Source: Galbibacter mesophilus
Lineage (GTDB): Bacteria; Bacteroidota; Bacteroidia; Flavobacteriales; Flavobacteriaceae
DNA length: 64,000 bases
Direction: 5' to 3'
NCBI RefSeq assembly: GCF_023721415.1
Contig: NZ_JAMQVC010000001.1
Coordinates: 372,001 to 436,000 of the forward strand
Part shown: piece by piece, positions 47,546 through 58,475 of the stretch
How positions within the stretch are numbered: position 1 is the stretch's first letter
How the letters are laid out: the number at the start of each line of letters is the position of its first letter
The notes under the pieces: model-generated
What the model saw: the letters and a program-made list of their open reading frames with translations, nothing else
Database searches by the model: none
What the model was told of the DNA's origin: nothing
Position numbers and translations under genes: made by a program

Positions 47546-47920
47546 TTATTTAGTTGCTTTCTTCTTGTTAGCAACAGTTTTTCTTTTACCTTTTCTAGTT
47601 CTAGAGTTATTCTTGGTACGTTGTCCTCGTAAAGGAAGACCTGCTCTATGACGAATACCTCTTTGACACCCGATGTCCATTAAACGTTTAATGTTTAATT
47701 GCACCTCAGAGCGTAGCTCACCTTCTATTGTATAGGAAGCAATTGCCTCTCTAATACCAGCGATATCTTCATCTACCCAGTCGTTAACTTTTTTGTCTTC
47801 GCTAACCTGAGCTTTTTCCAAGATCTCTTTAGCTCTACTTTTTCCTATACCAAAGATGTAAGTTAAACCTATAACCCCTCTTTTGTTCTTTGGTAAATCT
47901 ACTCCTGCGATTCTAGCCAT
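47546..47920 (-). CDS. rpsM: 30S ribosomal protein S13
   Basis: 124 residues. It lies in the 30S head and contacts the 50S subunit and P-site tRNA. It begins [15 protein letters not shown] with helix-two-turn-helix [13 protein letters not shown], and ends in the basic tail [21 protein letters not shown] that reaches the tRNA. Confidence 0.98.
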   Translation of the reverse strand: MARIAGVDLPKNKRGVIGLTYIFGIGKSRAKEILEKAQVSEDKKVNDWVDEDIAGIREAIASYTIEGELRSEVQLNIKRLMDIGCQRGIRHRAGLPLRGQRTKNNSRTRKGKRKTVANKKKATK

Positions 47921-47923
47921 AAC

Positions 47924-48040
47924 TTATCCTTGTCTTTGTTTAAACTTAGGATTCTTTTTATTGATTACATACAATCTACCCTTTCTACGCACAATTTTGC
48001 ACTCGGGACTTCTCTTTTTTAGTGATGCTCTTACTTTCAT
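47924..48040 (-). CDS. rpmJ: 50S ribosomal protein L36
   Basis: 38 codons, [21 protein letters not shown] to KFKQRQG, short but unmistakable. The zinc-ribbon form has three Cys and one His; here only C14 remains, so this is a zinc-independent L36. It fits exactly between infA and rpsM with 3-4 bp spacers. Confidence 0.95.
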   Translation of the reverse strand: MKVRASLKKRSPECKIVRRKGRLYVINKKNPKFKQRQG

Positions 48041-48044
48041 CTCT

Positions 48045-48260
48045 TTAATATCTATAAGTAATTCTTGCTTTGGTAAGGTCGTAAGGGCTCATTTCAAGTT
48101 TTACTTTATCTCCTGGCAATAATTTAATGTAATGCATACGCATTTTACCAGAGATATGAGCCGTTACCACGTGACCGTTTTCTAATTCAACTCGAAACAT
48201 TGCGTTAGACAATGCTTCGATAATACTTCCGTCTTGTTCTATTGCGGGTTGTTTTGCCAT
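48045..48260 (-). CDS. infA: Translation initiation factor IF-1
   Basis: 71 residues, one S1/OB-fold domain. It occupies the ribosomal A site during initiation. Motifs: [32 protein letters not shown] and the conserved end [11 protein letters not shown]. It directly follows secY, with no map or adk gene in between as many other phyla have. Confidence 0.98.
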   Translation of the reverse strand: MAKQPAIEQDGSIIEALSNAMFRVELENGHVVTAHISGKMRMHYIKLLPGDKVKLEMSPYDLTKARITYRY

Positions 48261-48262
48261 AA

Positions 48263-49618
48263 TTAAGCTACAACTTTTCTATTTTTACCTGTTTTCATCA
48301 AGCCATCATAATGTCTGTTCAACAAATATGAATTCACTTGCTGCATTGTATCTATAGCTACACCTACTAAAATTAATAGCGATGTACCTCCGTAGAACAA
48401 TGCCCAACCTTGTTGTACTCCCATTAATTTAACTACAATTGCTGGTAATACAGCAATAAGCGCCAAAAACAAAGATCCTGGGAACGTAATTAAAGACATT
48501 ATCTTATCCAAATAATCAGAGGTTTCTTTACCCGGACGAATCCCAGGGATAAATCCACCACTTCTCTTTAAATCGTCAGCCATTTTATTTGTTGGTACTG
48601 TAATTGCGGTGTAAAAATACGTAAATATTATAATTAACAGTGCAAAAACAATATTATACCACAATCCAAAGATATTACTAAACTCTGTTTGTAGCCATTG
48701 ACCAACTCCTGTATCTTTTAAAGCTCCTATTCTACCAATATATGCAGGGGCAAACATAATAGCCTGCGCAAAGATAATTGGCATTACTCCAGAAGCGTTT
48801 AATTTTAAAGGGATGTACTGTCTTGACCCAAAAACATTCTTCTCGTAACCTCCAGAAGCAGTTCTTCGTGCATATTGAACCGGAATTTGTCTCGTTGCCA
48901 TTACCAACATAATACATGCTAGAATTACAACAAACCATAAAATCAATTCAATTAATATCAACATTAAACCTCCGTTAGAACCTGAAGTTCTAGACACAAA
49001 TTCTTGCACGAAAGACTGTGGCATCGTTGCAATAATACCCACCATGATTAACAGAGAGATTCCATTACCAATACCTTTATCGGTAATTTTTTCTCCCAGC
49101 CACATGGCGAAGATGGTTCCTGTTACTAGAATAAGTACGGCAGGAATCATAAAATCCAGTCCTTTTCCTAAGATAAAGGCGCTATCTGGAACACCTAAAG
49201 AACCTAAAGAGTAAAGATAAGCTGGTGCCTGCACCAAACAAATACCAATGGTTAACCATCTCGTTATTTGGTTTAGTGTTTTTCTACCACTTTCTCCCTC
49301 TTTTTGTAATTTCTGAAGGTAAGGAATGGCTAATCCCATCAACTGTACTACGATAGATGCAGAAATATAAGGCATAATACCCAACGCAAAGAAAGAAGCA
49401 TTTGCAAAAGCTCCCCCTGTAAATGCGTTTAAAACACCTAATAATCCACCACCATCTGTTCTAGACGATAATTCTGCCAATTGCTGTGTATCAATACCTG
49501 GCAAAACTACCTGCGCACCAAAACGGTACACTAACAAAAGGCCAAGAGTTATTAAAATCCTGCCCTTTAATTCTTCAATTTTCCAGATATTGCTTAATGT
49601 CTCAAAAAATTTCTTCAT
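48263..49618 (-). CDS. secY: Protein translocase subunit SecY
   Basis: 451 residues, ten transmembrane helices. It forms the channel for protein export and membrane insertion with SecE and SecG. The plug/first helix region ([21 protein letters not shown]), the cytoplasmic loop [16 protein letters not shown] and KNRKVVA at the C-terminus are visible. It lies after rplO in the spc region. Confidence 0.98.
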   Translation of the reverse strand: MKKFFETLSNIWKIEELKGRILITLGLLLVYRFGAQVVLPGIDTQQLAELSSRTDGGGLLGVLNAFTGGAFANASFFALGIMPYISASIVVQLMGLAIPYLQKLQKEGESGRKTLNQITRWLTIGICLVQAPAYLYSLGSLGVPDSAFILGKGLDFMIPAVLILVTGTIFAMWLGEKITDKGIGNGISLLIMVGIIATMPQSFVQEFVSRTSGSNGGLMLILIELILWFVVILACIMLVMATRQIPVQYARRTASGGYEKNVFGSRQYIPLKLNASGVMPIIFAQAIMFAPAYIGRIGALKDTGVGQWLQTEFSNIFGLWYNIVFALLIIIFTYFYTAITVPTNKMADDLKRSGGFIPGIRPGKETSDYLDKIMSLITFPGSLFLALIAVLPAIVVKLMGVQQGWALFYGGTSLLILVGVAIDTMQQVNSYLLNRHYDGLMKTGKNRKVVA

Positions 49619-49631
49619 GGTTACTTGTTGG

Positions 49632-50084
49632 TTATAAACTTACTGCTTCACCTCCGGCTGCTTCGATAGCTGCTTTTGCACTGGCGGTAAATTTATGTAC
49701 TGATACTTTTAATTTAGCTTTTAGTTCTCCACCACCTAATATTTTTACTAGATCGTTAGATTTTACAACTCCGTTGCTTACTAAAACATCTAAATCTACA
49801 GTGTCTTTTACAACACCCTTATCAACCAATTCCTGTAACTTGTTAAGATTGATTCCTGCGTATTCCTTTCTGTTGATGTTATTAAAACCAAATTTAGGAA
49901 CACGACGTTGAAGTGGCATTTGCCCTCCTTCAAAACCAATTTTCTTAGAGTAACCAGATCGGGACTTGGCTCCTTTATGACCTCTAGCGGCTGTACCACC
50001 TTTTCCGGAACCTTGACCACGTCCTACTCTTTTTCCGTCTCTATGTACTGAACCTTCAGCAGGTTGTAAGTTACTTAAATTCAT
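49632..50084 (-). CDS. rplO: 50S ribosomal protein L15
   Basis: 150 residues from ATG 50084, which gives the conserved start MNLSNLQPAEGS. The longer in-frame start at 50111 overlaps the end of rpmD and is rejected. A glycine-rich basic extension (GRGQGSGKGGTAARGHKG) threads into 23S rRNA, and the globular end contains VLVSNGVVKSNDLVKILGGG. Confidence 0.96.
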   Translation of the reverse strand: MNLSNLQPAEGSVHRDGKRVGRGQGSGKGGTAARGHKGAKSRSGYSKKIGFEGGQMPLQRRVPKFGFNNINRKEYAGINLNKLQELVDKGVVKDTVDLDVLVSNGVVKSNDLVKILGGGELKAKLKVSVHKFTASAKAAIEAAGGEAVSL

Positions 50085-50097
50085 AACTATATTGTTA

Positions 50098-50277
50098 TTA
50101 AGCTTCTTCAAAAGAAACTAAGTGTTCAACTTTTTTTACCATACCAAGGATGCTTGGCGTTGCCTCGTGCTCCACAACTTGACCAATTCCTTTAAGGCCT
50201 AGCGCTTTTAACGTTCTTTTTTGTGTTTCAGGACGTTTAATGCTGCTTTTTACTTGCGTAACTTTTACTTTTTTCAT
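50098..50277 (-). CDS. rpmD: 50S ribosomal protein L30
   Basis: 59 residues, MKKVKVTQVKSSIKRPETQ to VSFEEA. It carries the usual small L30 fold with LKALGLKGIGQVVEHEATPS. It fills the space between rpsE and rplO in the conserved order, confirming the call despite its size. Confidence 0.95.
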   Translation of the reverse strand: MKKVKVTQVKSSIKRPETQKRTLKALGLKGIGQVVEHEATPSILGMVKKVEHLVSFEEA

Positions 50278-50289
50278 CTTATCCTTGGT

Positions 50290-50814
50290 TTATCCTTTAA
50301 AAACTTTTTCTAAAGAAATTCCTCTTTGAGCTGCAATAGTTCTAGCATCTCTTAAACGCAATAAAGCGTCGAAAGTTGCTTTAACCACGTTGTGTGGGTT
50401 TGAAGAACCTTGAGATTTAGAAAGTACATCGTGTACTCCTACTGCTTCCAATACCGCACGCACTGCACCACCGGCAATAACCCCGGTACCGTGTGAAGCT
50501 GGCTGAATGTAAACTCTAGCACCTCCGTATTTTCCTTTCTGCTCGTGAGGCAATGTACCTTTGTTAAGAGGGATACGAACAAGGTTTTTCTTAGCGTCTT
50601 CTACCGCTTTAGAAATAGCATCTGCTACCTCTTTAGACTTTCCTAATCCGTGACCTACTACACCGTTCTCGTCTCCTACAACAACAATTGCAGAAAATCC
50701 GAAGGCTCTACCTCCTTTAGTAACTTTAGTAACTCTTTGCACCCCTACTAGACGATCTTTCAATTCTAGTCCACCAGGTTTTACTAATTCTACGTTTTTA
50801 TAATCTTGATACAT
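50290..50814 (-). CDS. rpsE: 30S ribosomal protein S5
   Basis: 174 residues. It sits at the mRNA entry and takes part in decoding accuracy. The N-terminal double-stranded-RNA-binding-like domain has [19 protein letters not shown]. The loop [20 protein letters not shown] is where spectinomycin resistance changes arise in other species. The C-terminal domain has [17 protein letters not shown]. Confidence 0.98.
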   Translation of the reverse strand: MYQDYKNVELVKPGGLELKDRLVGVQRVTKVTKGGRAFGFSAIVVVGDENGVVGHGLGKSKEVADAISKAVEDAKKNLVRIPLNKGTLPHEQKGKYGGARVYIQPASHGTGVIAGGAVRAVLEAVGVHDVLSKSQGSSNPHNVVKATFDALLRLRDARTIAAQRGISLEKVFKG

Positions 50815-50820
50815 ATTTTC

Positions 50821-51177
50821 TTAGAATTTAAGTCCTGCTTCTCTAGCACCTTCTGCTAACGATTTTACTCTACCGTGGTACAAGTAACCTCCTCTATCAA
50901 AAGAGATGGCTTCGTACCCAGCGCTTTTTGCTTTCTCTGCAATAGCTTTTCCTACTAGAGCAGCTATTTCAATTTTAGTACCTTCTGCAGAACTAATTTC
51001 TTTATCTCTTGAAGATGCAGACAACAAGGTTTTCCCTGTTTCGTCATCTATCAATTGAGCATAAATTTCTTTATTACTTCTAAAAACAGCCAATCTAGGT
51101 CTAGCTTCTGTTCCAGAAACTACCTTGCGGATTCTGTTTTTGATTCTTTGTCTTCTTTCAGTCTTTGATAATGCCAT
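50821..51177 (-). CDS. rplR: 50S ribosomal protein L18
   Basis: 118 residues, a 5S rRNA-binding protein. It has a basic N-terminus ([16 protein letters not shown]) followed by [20 protein letters not shown] and the end [26 protein letters not shown]. Confidence 0.98.
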   Translation of the reverse strand: MALSKTERRQRIKNRIRKVVSGTEARPRLAVFRSNKEIYAQLIDDETGKTLLSASSRDKEISSAEGTKIEIAALVGKAIAEKAKSAGYEAISFDRGGYLYHGRVKSLAEGAREAGLKF

Positions 51178-51188
51178 AGTGCTAATTA

Positions 51189-51731
51189 TTAAGCTGATTT
51201 ACCTGCTTTTCTTCTTAATTGTTCACCAACAAACTTAATTCCTTTTCCTTTGTAAGGCTCTGGCTTACGGAAAGAACGAATCTTAGCTGCTACTTGACCA
51301 ACTAATTGCTTATCGAATGAGGTTAGTTTTACGATTGGGTTTTTACCTTTTTCTGAAACAGTTTCCACTTTAACTTCAGGAGCTAAATCGATAACAATGT
51401 TATGCGAAAAACCAATGGCCAAATCTAATTTTTGTCCTTGGTTACTAGCTCTATAACCTACACCAACTAATTCTAACTCTTTAGTAAAGCCGTTAGACAC
51501 ACCTTCGATCATATTGTTAATCAATGATCTATAAAGACCGTGCTTAGCTTTAACATTTTTCACCTCTGAAGAACGCTCCACTACAACGCTTCCCTCTTCT
51601 ACCTTTACGGTAACATCAGAAAATGTTTGCTTTAATTCTCCAAGTTTACCTTTTACGGTAACTTCGTCTTCTTTAATATCTACAGTAACCCCTTCTGGAA
51701 TTGCTATTGGACTATTACCTATTCTTGACAT
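51189..51731 (-). CDS. rplF: 50S ribosomal protein L6
   Basis: 180 residues, two tandem L6 folds. It lies near the factor-binding site of the 50S. It begins [15 protein letters not shown], the second fold starts at [17 protein letters not shown], and it ends [15 protein letters not shown] with the basic tail. Confidence 0.98.
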   Translation of the reverse strand: MSRIGNSPIAIPEGVTVDIKEDEVTVKGKLGELKQTFSDVTVKVEEGSVVVERSSEVKNVKAKHGLYRSLINNMIEGVSNGFTKELELVGVGYRASNQGQKLDLAIGFSHNIVIDLAPEVKVETVSEKGKNPIVKLTSFDKQLVGQVAAKIRSFRKPEPYKGKGIKFVGEQLRRKAGKSA

Positions 51732-51750
51732 TTCTTCTTGTCTTTATATA

Positions 51751-52149
51751 TTAGTAAACGTAACACAATACTTCTCCACCTACATTCTCTTGCTTAGCTT
51801 GCTTGCTCGTCATCACTCCATGAGAAGTAGATATAATGGCAATACCAAGACCGTTAAGAACTCGAGGAAGTTCATCTTTACCGGCATACTTACGTAAACC
51901 TGGTGTACTTACACGCTTCAATCTTTTAATAACAGGCTCTTTGGTTAGCTTATCATACTTCAAAGCTATTTTAATGATACCCTGAACTCCGTCATCTTCA
52001 AATTTATAACTCAAAATATATCCTTGGTCGAATAAAATCTTAGTTATGTCTCTTTTCAAATTAGAAGCAGGTATTTCTACCACTCTGTGCCCTGCACTGT
52101 TTGCGTTTCTAATTCTTGTTAAATAATCTGCTATAGGATCTGTATACAT
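51751..52149 (-). CDS. rpsH: 30S ribosomal protein S8
   Basis: 132 residues. It binds helix 21 of 16S rRNA; in E. coli it represses the spc operon. Motifs: [14 protein letters not shown] near the start and the signature [27 protein letters not shown] at the end. Confidence 0.98.
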   Translation of the reverse strand: MYTDPIADYLTRIRNANSAGHRVVEIPASNLKRDITKILFDQGYILSYKFEDDGVQGIIKIALKYDKLTKEPVIKRLKRVSTPGLRKYAGKDELPRVLNGLGIAIISTSHGVMTSKQAKQENVGGEVLCYVY

Positions 52150-52213
52150 CTATCTCTATTTGCGGTAACAGTTTTCAGTAAACATTACTGAACTTACTAC
52201 CCGTTAAAATTTA

Positions 52214-52483
52214 TTACCAACTTGCTTTTTTAACCCCTGGGATCAAACCTTGGTTTGCCATCTCTCTGAAAGTAACTCGAGAAATACCGAAAGTACGCAT
52301 GTACCCTCTTGGTCTTCCAGTTAACTTACAACGGTTGTGCAAACGTACCGGTGAAGAATTTTTTGGCAATTTTTGCAATGCTTCATAATCTCCAGCTTCT
52401 TTCAAAGCTTTTCTTTTTTCAGCATACTTATCTACCAATTTTTGTCTTTTCACCTCACGGGCTTTCATTGATTCTTTAGCCAT
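52214..52483 (-). CDS. rpsN: 30S ribosomal protein S14
   Basis: 89 residues, the long zinc-free form. Only one cysteine ([12 protein letters not shown]) remains where zinc-binding S14 has a CxxC...CxxC ribbon. It ends [24 protein letters not shown], typical for S14 in the 30S head. Confidence 0.98.
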   Translation of the reverse strand: MAKESMKAREVKRQKLVDKYAEKRKALKEAGDYEALQKLPKNSSPVRLHNRCKLTGRPRGYMRTFGISRVTFREMANQGLIPGVKKASW

Positions 52484-52484
52484 A

Positions 52485-53036
52485 CTAGTTCTTTTTAAAA
52501 GGTAATCCTAATTCGCTTAATAATGATTTTGCTTCCTTATCGGTGTCTGCAGAAGTAACAAAGGTAATATCCATACCTGCCACTTTGTTAACTCTATCGA
52601 TATTGATCTCTGGAAAGATAATTTGCTCGGTAATACCAAGGTTATAATTTCCACGTCCGTCAAAACCATTTGCTTTGATACCATTAAAATCTCTTACTCG
52701 TGGTAATGCAGAAGTAATCAATCTATCTAAAAATTCGTACATTCTTTCACCACGTAAAGTTACTTTTGCGCCGATTGGCATCCCTTTACGAAGTTTAAAA
52801 GAAGCAACGTCTTTTTTAGATATGGTTGCTACCGCTTTCTGGCCAGAAATTCTTGAAAGCTCATCAACTGCATAGTCGATTAACTTTTTATCTGCCACTG
52901 CTGCACCAACTCCACGGCTAATAACAATCTTTTCCAGTTTTGGCACTTGCATAACGTTTGTGTACCCAAACTCTCCTGTAAGAGCAGAAACAATTCTCTC
53001 TTTATACTCTTGTTTTAATCTTGGAATGTAAGCCAT
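52485..53036 (-). CDS. rplE: 50S ribosomal protein L5
   Basis: 183 residues, binds 5S rRNA and the P-site tRNA. Motifs: [37 protein letters not shown], and [28 protein letters not shown]. It starts 2 bp after rplX and ends 1 bp before rpsN. Confidence 0.98.
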   Translation of the reverse strand: MAYIPRLKQEYKERIVSALTGEFGYTNVMQVPKLEKIVISRGVGAAVADKKLIDYAVDELSRISGQKAVATISKKDVASFKLRKGMPIGAKVTLRGERMYEFLDRLITSALPRVRDFNGIKANGFDGRGNYNLGITEQIIFPEINIDRVNKVAGMDITFVTSADTDKEAKSLLSELGLPFKKN

Positions 53037-53038
53037 AA

Positions 53039-53353
53039 TTAAATTACTTCATTAGATTTTTTAGAAAATCTCACTTTCTTACCATCTCTTACTTCATAAC
53101 CTACACGTGTAGCCTCTCCTGATTTAGGATCTAGCAACGACAAGTTTGAAATATGGATAAGAGCTTCTTTCTTAACGATACCTCCTTGAGGGTTTTTAGC
53201 GCTTGGTTTCTCGTGTTTAGACACAAGATTAACCCCCTCAACTATCGCTTTATTCTTTTCACGATCTACTTTAAGCACTTGCCCTTCTGAACCTTTATGG
53301 TCCCCAGCAATTACTCGTACCGTATCTCCTGATTTTATCTTTAGTTTTATCAT
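53039..53353 (-). CDS. rplX: 50S ribosomal protein L24
   Basis: 104 residues, one of the first proteins to bind 23S rRNA. The KOW motif is seen in [21 protein letters not shown], and [13 protein letters not shown] follows. Confidence 0.98.
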   Translation of the reverse strand: MIKLKIKSGDTVRVIAGDHKGSEGQVLKVDREKNKAIVEGVNLVSKHEKPSAKNPQGGIVKKEALIHISNLSLLDPKSGEATRVGYEVRDGKKVRFSKKSNEVI

Positions 53354-53364
53354 GTCTTAATGTA

Positions 53365-53733
53365 TTAAAGCACCTCTGGAGCCAATGATACAATTTTCAT
53401 AAACTGCTTGTCGCGCAATTCTCTAGCCACTGGTCCAAAAACACGTGTTCCACGCATTTCACCTTGTGGATTAAGAAGTACACAAGCGTTATCATCAAAA
53501 CGGATGTAAGAACCATCTGGTCTTCTTACCTCTTTTCTGGTACGAACAACTACTGCTGTAGACACTTGCCCTTTTTTAACGTTTCCGTTAGGCGTAGCAT
53601 CTTTTACGGTAACAACTATTTTGTCACCAACAGAAGCATATCTTCTTTTAGTACCTCCTAAAACACGGATAGCTAATACTTCCTTAGCTCCAGTGTTGTC
53701 TGCTACTTTTAATCTTGATTCCTGTTGTACCAT
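53365..53733 (-). CDS. rplN: 50S ribosomal protein L14
   Basis: 122 residues, contacts 16S rRNA at an intersubunit bridge and is the RsfS silencing-factor docking site. Motifs: [22 protein letters not shown] at the start, [13 protein letters not shown] near the end. Confidence 0.98.
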   Translation of the reverse strand: MVQQESRLKVADNTGAKEVLAIRVLGGTKRRYASVGDKIVVTVKDATPNGNVKKGQVSTAVVVRTRKEVRRPDGSYIRFDDNACVLLNPQGEMRGTRVFGPVARELRDKQFMKIVSLAPEVL

Positions 53734-53735
53734 AA

Positions 53736-53993
53736 TTATTTCGCTCTTTCAATGATTTCAACTAATCTCCAACATTTGGTTTTACTCAATGGACGTGTCT
53801 CCATTATTTTTACTGTATCACCAATATTGCAATCGTCTTTTTCGTCGTGTGCAACGTATTTTTTCGTTTTCAACACGAACTTACCGTACATAGGGTGCTT
53901 TACTCGTTTTACTTCAGAAACCACGATCGACTTCTGCATTTTGTTACTTGTAACTACCCCTATTCTTTCTTTTCTTAAATTTCTATTTTCCAT
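53736..53993 (-). CDS. rpsQ: 30S ribosomal protein S17
   Basis: 85 residues, OB-fold 16S rRNA binder. [19 protein letters not shown] opens the protein and [24 protein letters not shown] closes it. Confidence 0.98.
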   Translation of the reverse strand: MENRNLRKERIGVVTSNKMQKSIVVSEVKRVKHPMYGKFVLKTKKYVAHDEKDDCNIGDTVKIMETRPLSKTKCWRLVEIIERAK

Positions 53994-54010
53994 CTTCTAG
54001 CAGAATCGAA

Positions 54011-54202
54011 TTATTGTAATTCTCTTTTAGTAAGCTCCGTTGCTAATCTAGCCACCGTTCTTCTAGTATGTCTCAACTGAAGTGGATTCTCCAAAGGTGT
54101 AATAGCGTGAGCTAATTTTAAATCTGCATATTGTTTTTTAACAATACCAAGCTGTTCTTGTAGCTCAGCAGTAGATAATTCTCTTATTTCTGATTGTTTC
54201 AT
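54011..54202 (-). CDS. rpmC: 50S ribosomal protein L29
   Basis: 63 residues, a helical hairpin near the exit tunnel that contributes to the SRP and trigger-factor docking site. IRELSTAELQEQL and PLQLRHTRRTVARLATEL are typical. Confidence 0.97.
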   Translation of the reverse strand: MKQSEIRELSTAELQEQLGIVKKQYADLKLAHAITPLENPLQLRHTRRTVARLATELTKRELQ

Positions 54203-54219
54203 AATCTTCTTAAATTAAA

Positions 54220-54639
54220 TTAAGCTGAATAATCTCTAGCTACAATAAACTTTGTTTTAACAGGTAATTTCTGCGCCGCAAGTCTTAATGCCTCTTTGGC
54301 TACATCCATAGGCACACCACCTATTTCAAACATAATTCTACCTGGTTTCACTACAGCTGCCCAATATTCTGGAGCACCTTTACCTTTACCCATACGCACC
54401 TCAAGTGGCTTCTTTGTAATAGGTTTGTCTGGAAAAATTTTGATCCATAACTGCCCTTCCCTTTTCATAAATCGGGTTGCTGCAACACGAGCCGCCTCAA
54501 TTTGACGCGCTGTGATGAATGATGAATCCATTGATTTTATACCAAACATACCATTTGACAATTCATGCCCTCTTTGCGAAATGCCTTTCATTCGGCCTTT
54601 CTGCTGCTTACGGTATTTTGTTCTTTTCGGCTGTAACAT
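54220..54639 (-). CDS. rplP: 50S ribosomal protein L16
   Basis: 139 residues, near the A site and peptidyl-transferase centre. Motifs: [16 protein letters not shown] at the start, [19 protein letters not shown] and [19 protein letters not shown]. Confidence 0.98.
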   Translation of the reverse strand: MLQPKRTKYRKQQKGRMKGISQRGHELSNGMFGIKSMDSSFITARQIEAARVAATRFMKREGQLWIKIFPDKPITKKPLEVRMGKGKGAPEYWAAVVKPGRIMFEIGGVPMDVAKEALRLAAQKLPVKTKFIVARDYSA

Positions 54640-54658
54640 TTTCTTTTACTTTAAAAAA

Positions 54659-55378
54659 TTACTTTCTACGACGAGATTTTCTAGCTCCACCGGCATTATT
54701 TCCACCTTTCCCTTGCTTTTTGGACATTCCAACAAGCGGAGAAAGCTCTCTCTTACCATAAACCTCACCTTTCATGATCCACACTTTGATTCCCAATCTA
54801 CCATAAGTAGTATGAGCCTCATGTAATGCGTAATCAATGTCAGCTCTAAATGTAGACAAAGGAATTCTACCATCTTTATACGCTTCAGAACGTGCCATTT
54901 CAGCCCCGTTTAAACGTCCAGAGATTTGAACTTTGATACCTTCGGCGTTCATTCTCATCGCTGCAGCAATAGCCATTTTGATAGCACGTCTGTATGAAAT
55001 TCTGTTTTCAATTTGACGAGCTATACTTGCAGCAACAAGGTTAGCATCTAGTTCTGGCCTCTTAATTTCAAAGATGTTAATTTGAACTTCTTTGTCGGTA
55101 ATTTTCTTAAGCTCTTCTTTTAGCTTGTCTACCTCTTGACCACCTTTACCGATAATAATACCAGGACGGGCAGTAGTGATAGTAACGGTTACAAGCTTAA
55201 GCGTACGCTCAATAATTACTCTAGAAACACTAGCTTTCGATAGACGAGCATGGATATACTTTCTGATTTTATCATCTTCAGCAAGTTTATCTCCATAGTC
55301 ATTACCTCCATACCAGTTGGATTCCCATCCTCTAATGATACCAAGGCGATTTCCGATCGGATTTGTTTTCTGTCCCAT
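54659..55378 (-). CDS. rpsC: 30S ribosomal protein S3
   Basis: 239 residues. It lines the mRNA entry tunnel together with S4 and S5. A KH domain is recognisable by [21 protein letters not shown]. The C-terminal domain carries [13 protein letters not shown]-like residues ([16 protein letters not shown]) and a basic glycine/asparagine-rich tail. Confidence 0.98.
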   Translation of the reverse strand: MGQKTNPIGNRLGIIRGWESNWYGGNDYGDKLAEDDKIRKYIHARLSKASVSRVIIERTLKLVTVTITTARPGIIIGKGGQEVDKLKEELKKITDKEVQINIFEIKRPELDANLVAASIARQIENRISYRRAIKMAIAAAMRMNAEGIKVQISGRLNGAEMARSEAYKDGRIPLSTFRADIDYALHEAHTTYGRLGIKVWIMKGEVYGKRELSPLVGMSKKQGKGGNNAGGARKSRRRK

Positions 55379-55387
55379 ACTCTAATC

Positions 55388-55795
55388 TTAACTTTGTGTA
55401 TTATTTTTAGCTCCAACCACCAATGTTACGTGATTTGAACGTTTTCTAATTCTGTGTGCACGACCTTGAGGTGCTGGACGAAGTCTTTTCAACATCGCTC
55501 CACCATCTACTCTGATCTCTTGTACAAATAAATCTGCTTCCTCTAGGTCTGCATCTTCGTTTTTAGCTTGCCAGTTTGCAATTGCAGAAACCAACAATTT
55601 CTCTAAACGGCGAGATGCTTCCTTTTGGTTAAATTTTAAAATAGCAAGTGCCTTCTCAACTTTTTCACCACGAACCAAATCAGCTACTAACCTCATTTTT
55701 CTAGGTGACGTTGGGCAGTTATTCAACTTTGCAAATGCTAAACTTTTTTTAGCCTCTTTTATTTGCTCTGCTCTTTCTCTTTTACGAACTCCCAT
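55388..55795 (-). CDS. rplV: 50S ribosomal protein L22
   Basis: 135 residues. Its extended hairpin lines the exit tunnel and is a macrolide-resistance site in other species. [21 protein letters not shown] and the hairpin [21 protein letters not shown] are clear. Confidence 0.98.
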   Translation of the reverse strand: MGVRKRERAEQIKEAKKSLAFAKLNNCPTSPRKMRLVADLVRGEKVEKALAILKFNQKEASRRLEKLLVSAIANWQAKNEDADLEEADLFVQEIRVDGGAMLKRLRPAPQGRAHRIRKRSNHVTLVVGAKNNTQS

Positions 55796-55804
55796 GGCTA
55801 CTTA

Positions 55805-56083
55805 TTATTTTTTTCCTTTATTTTTCGCACCAGCGTGACCTCTGAAAGATCTTGTTGGTGAAAATTCTCCTAACTTATGCCCTACCATGTTCTCTGTTAC
55901 ATACACAGGAACAAATTGGCGACCATTATGTACAGCTATTGTTTGACCAACAAAATCTGGAGTAATCATAGATGCTCTAGACCAAGTTTTAATAACTGTC
56001 TTCTTACCAGATTCAACATTCTGTTGAACTTTTTTCTCTAAACTATAGTGAACGTAAGGTCCTTTTTTTAGTGAACGTGCCAT
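55805..56083 (-). CDS. rpsS: 30S ribosomal protein S19
   Basis: 92 residues, in the 30S head with S13. [19 protein letters not shown] opens it; [22 protein letters not shown] and [16 protein letters not shown] follow. Confidence 0.98.
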   Translation of the reverse strand: MARSLKKGPYVHYSLEKKVQQNVESGKKTVIKTWSRASMITPDFVGQTIAVHNGRQFVPVYVTENMVGHKLGEFSPTRSFRGHAGAKNKGKK

Positions 56084-56092
56084 CTCTTAATA

Positions 56093-56917
56093 TTATTTCT
56101 TTCTACGTTCTACAATATACTTATTACTCGCTTTAGCTTTAGCTCTAGTTCTAAAACCTTTAGCAGGTATACCTTTTCTTGATCTTGGGTGACCTCCAGA
56201 AGCACGGCCTTCCCCACCACCCATTGGGTGATCAATCGGGTTCATAACTACCGGTCTAGTTCTTGGTCTTCTACCCAACCAACGTTTTCTACCTGCTTTA
56301 CCAGAAACTACTAACTGATGATCTGAATTAGATACAGCTCCAATAGTTGCTAAACAACCCGCCAATACCAATCTAGTTTCACCAGAAGGAAGCTTCACAG
56401 TAGCATATTTACCTTCTCTTGCCATTAACTGAGCAAAAGCACCAGCCGAACGAGCCATCACAGCTCCTTGACCAGGACGTAATTCAATACAAGATATAAT
56501 AGTACCTAATGGAACCTCACTTAAAGGCATTGCATTTCCTATCTCAGGAGCCACTCCAGAACCGGAAACAACCGTTTGACCTACTTGCAAACCGTTTTGA
56601 GCAATTATATAGCTCTTTTCTCCGTCTTTATAAGTGATTAATGCAATAAACGCAGTTCTGTTTGGATCGTATTGAATTGACTCTACAGTAGCCTCAACAT
56701 TAGCTTTAGCTCTTTTAAAATCAACCAAACGATACTTTCTCTTATGACCACCACCTAAGTAGCGCATGGTCATTTTTCCTTGACTGTTTCTACCTCCCGA
56801 CTTTTTTAACGGAGCGAGCAAGCTCTTATCCGGCTTATCAGTAGTAATCGCGTCAAATCCGTTTACTACTCTAAATCGCTGTCCAGGAGTTACTGGTTTT
56901 AATTTTCTTACTGACAT
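56093..56917 (-). CDS. rplB: 50S ribosomal protein L2
   Basis: 274 residues. It is needed for subunit association and peptidyl transfer. The essential histidine region is in [18 protein letters not shown] near residue 225. Earlier motifs are [20 protein letters not shown] and [18 protein letters not shown]. Confidence 0.98.
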   Translation of the reverse strand: MSVRKLKPVTPGQRFRVVNGFDAITTDKPDKSLLAPLKKSGGRNSQGKMTMRYLGGGHKRKYRLVDFKRAKANVEATVESIQYDPNRTAFIALITYKDGEKSYIIAQNGLQVGQTVVSGSGVAPEIGNAMPLSEVPLGTIISCIELRPGQGAVMARSAGAFAQLMAREGKYATVKLPSGETRLVLAGCLATIGAVSNSDHQLVVSGKAGRKRWLGRRPRTRPVVMNPIDHPMGGGEGRASGGHPRSRKGIPAKGFRTRAKAKASNKYIVERRKK

Positions 56918-56930
56918 TTTTTGTCTTTAC

Positions 56931-57221
56931 TTATATATTATTATAAAAATCAATAATATCTCCTTCAGCTACTTGAACAATAGCTTTTTTAACCTTATTG
57001 GTTTTTCCGTGCTGGATCCCTGTCTTCGTATAACGAGTACTTCTTTTAGGACCGTAATTCATTGTACGAACTTTTTCAACAGAAACACCATAAGTAGCCT
57101 CAACAGCATCCTTTATTTGCAATTTGTTTGCACTATGATTTACCATGAAACCATAACGATTATGCAACTCGCTATCTGCAGTTGCTTTTTCGGTAATTAT
57201 TGGTTTAATCAACACACTCAT
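56931..57221 (-). CDS. rplW: 50S ribosomal protein L23
   Basis: 96 residues, exit-tunnel protein that docks trigger factor and SRP. VLIKPIITEKATADSE at the start and KVRTMNYGPKRSTRYTK in the rRNA-binding loop are family-typical. Confidence 0.98.
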   Translation of the reverse strand: MSVLIKPIITEKATADSELHNRYGFMVNHSANKLQIKDAVEATYGVSVEKVRTMNYGPKRSTRYTKTGIQHGKTNKVKKAIVQVAEGDIIDFYNNI

Positions 57222-57228
57222 TGGTTCC

Positions 57229-57858
57229 TTATTTACTTAAATTCGACTCAATTCCTTCTATAGACCCCTCTAAAAGCACTACATTACTTGCATTAACAAT
57301 TTTGTAAGTGTTTAATTCTGAAGAAGTTACAACTTCAGAGGTCTTTAAATTGCGTGACGACAAATATACGTTATTATTTGAATCACCCAACACAAAGAGG
57401 GATTTTTTATTTTCTAACCCTAAAGCTTTCAAAACTTTAGTGAAATCTTTCGTCTTTGGAGCTTCAAAATTGAAGTCTTCTAAAACGATAATTGATTTCT
57501 CTTGCGCCTTAATTGACAAAGCTGAACGTCTTGCCAAACGCTTAACGCCTTTATTAAGTTTTTGCGTATAATCTTTAGGTCTTGGACCAAAAATTCTACC
57601 ACCTCCTTTAAATACAGGAGACTTGATACTACCTGCTCTCGCAGTACCAGTACCTTTTTGCTTTTTGATCTTACGTGTACTACCCGCAATTTCTGCTCTC
57701 TCTTTAGACTTGTGCGTTCCTTGACGTTGATTTGCCAAGTACTGCTTTACGTCTAAGTATACAGCGTGCGTATTAGGCTCTACACCGAAAACTGATTTAG
57801 AAAGCTCAACCTTTCTGCCAGTTTCTTTTCCGTTGATATCTAAAACTGCTACTTCCAT
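57229..57858 (-). CDS. rplD: 50S ribosomal protein L4
   Basis: 209 residues. The long tunnel loop contains [26 protein letters not shown], with [23 protein letters not shown] nearby. In E. coli L4 represses the S10 operon by attenuation. Its start overlaps the rplC stop by one base, giving translational coupling. Confidence 0.98.
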   Translation of the reverse strand: MEVAVLDINGKETGRKVELSKSVFGVEPNTHAVYLDVKQYLANQRQGTHKSKERAEIAGSTRKIKKQKGTGTARAGSIKSPVFKGGGRIFGPRPKDYTQKLNKGVKRLARRSALSIKAQEKSIIVLEDFNFEAPKTKDFTKVLKALGLENKKSLFVLGDSNNNVYLSSRNLKTSEVVTSSELNTYKIVNASNVVLLEGSIEGIESNLSK

Positions 57859-58475
57859 TACTTCTGAACGATTACATAAGCGTTTTTATGGCCAGGAACA
57901 CATCCTTTAACTACTAAAAGATTTTTCTCTGGAACCACTTTTAACACTCTTAAGTTTTGTACTGTTACTTTTTCTGCACCCATTTGCCCAGCCATACGCA
58001 TACCTTTAAATACACGAGACGGATAAGATGCAGCACCAATAGAACCAGGTGCTCTTAAACGGTTGTGCTGACCGTGGGTAGATTGACCTACACCACCAAA
58101 GCCGTGACGTTTAACAACCCCTTGGAATCCTTTACCTTTTGATGTACCTGTAACATCAATAAATTCTCCTTCTACAAATTGTTCTACTGTTAAAGTATCC
58201 CCTAACTTGTGTTCGCTCTTAAAATCCTTGAATTCAACGACTTTTTTCTTAGGAGAAACCCCTGCTTTTTTAGCATGACCTAACTCAGCCTTGCTTGCAC
58301 GTTTTTCTGCCTTGTCATCGAAACCAAGCTGAAGAGCCTCATACCCGTCAACCTCTGTGGTTCTGACTTGGGTAACTACGCATGGTCCAGCTTCGATTAC
58401 TGTACATGGAATGTTTTTTCCATTCTCATCGAAGATGCTGGTCATACCGATTTTTTTTCCTATTAACCCAGACAT
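57858..58475 (-). CDS. rplC: 50S ribosomal protein L3
   Basis: 205 residues, an early 23S rRNA binder near the peptidyl-transferase centre. [19 protein letters not shown], the [19 protein letters not shown] loop and [15 protein letters not shown] are typical. It is preceded by an unusually long 233-bp gap, which separates it from rpsJ. Confidence 0.98.
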   Translation of the reverse strand: MSGLIGKKIGMTSIFDENGKNIPCTVIEAGPCVVTQVRTTEVDGYEALQLGFDDKAEKRASKAELGHAKKAGVSPKKKVVEFKDFKSEHKLGDTLTVEQFVEGEFIDVTGTSKGKGFQGVVKRHGFGGVGQSTHGQHNRLRAPGSIGAASYPSRVFKGMRMAGQMGAEKVTVQNLRVLKVVPEKNLLVVKGCVPGHKNAYVIVQK

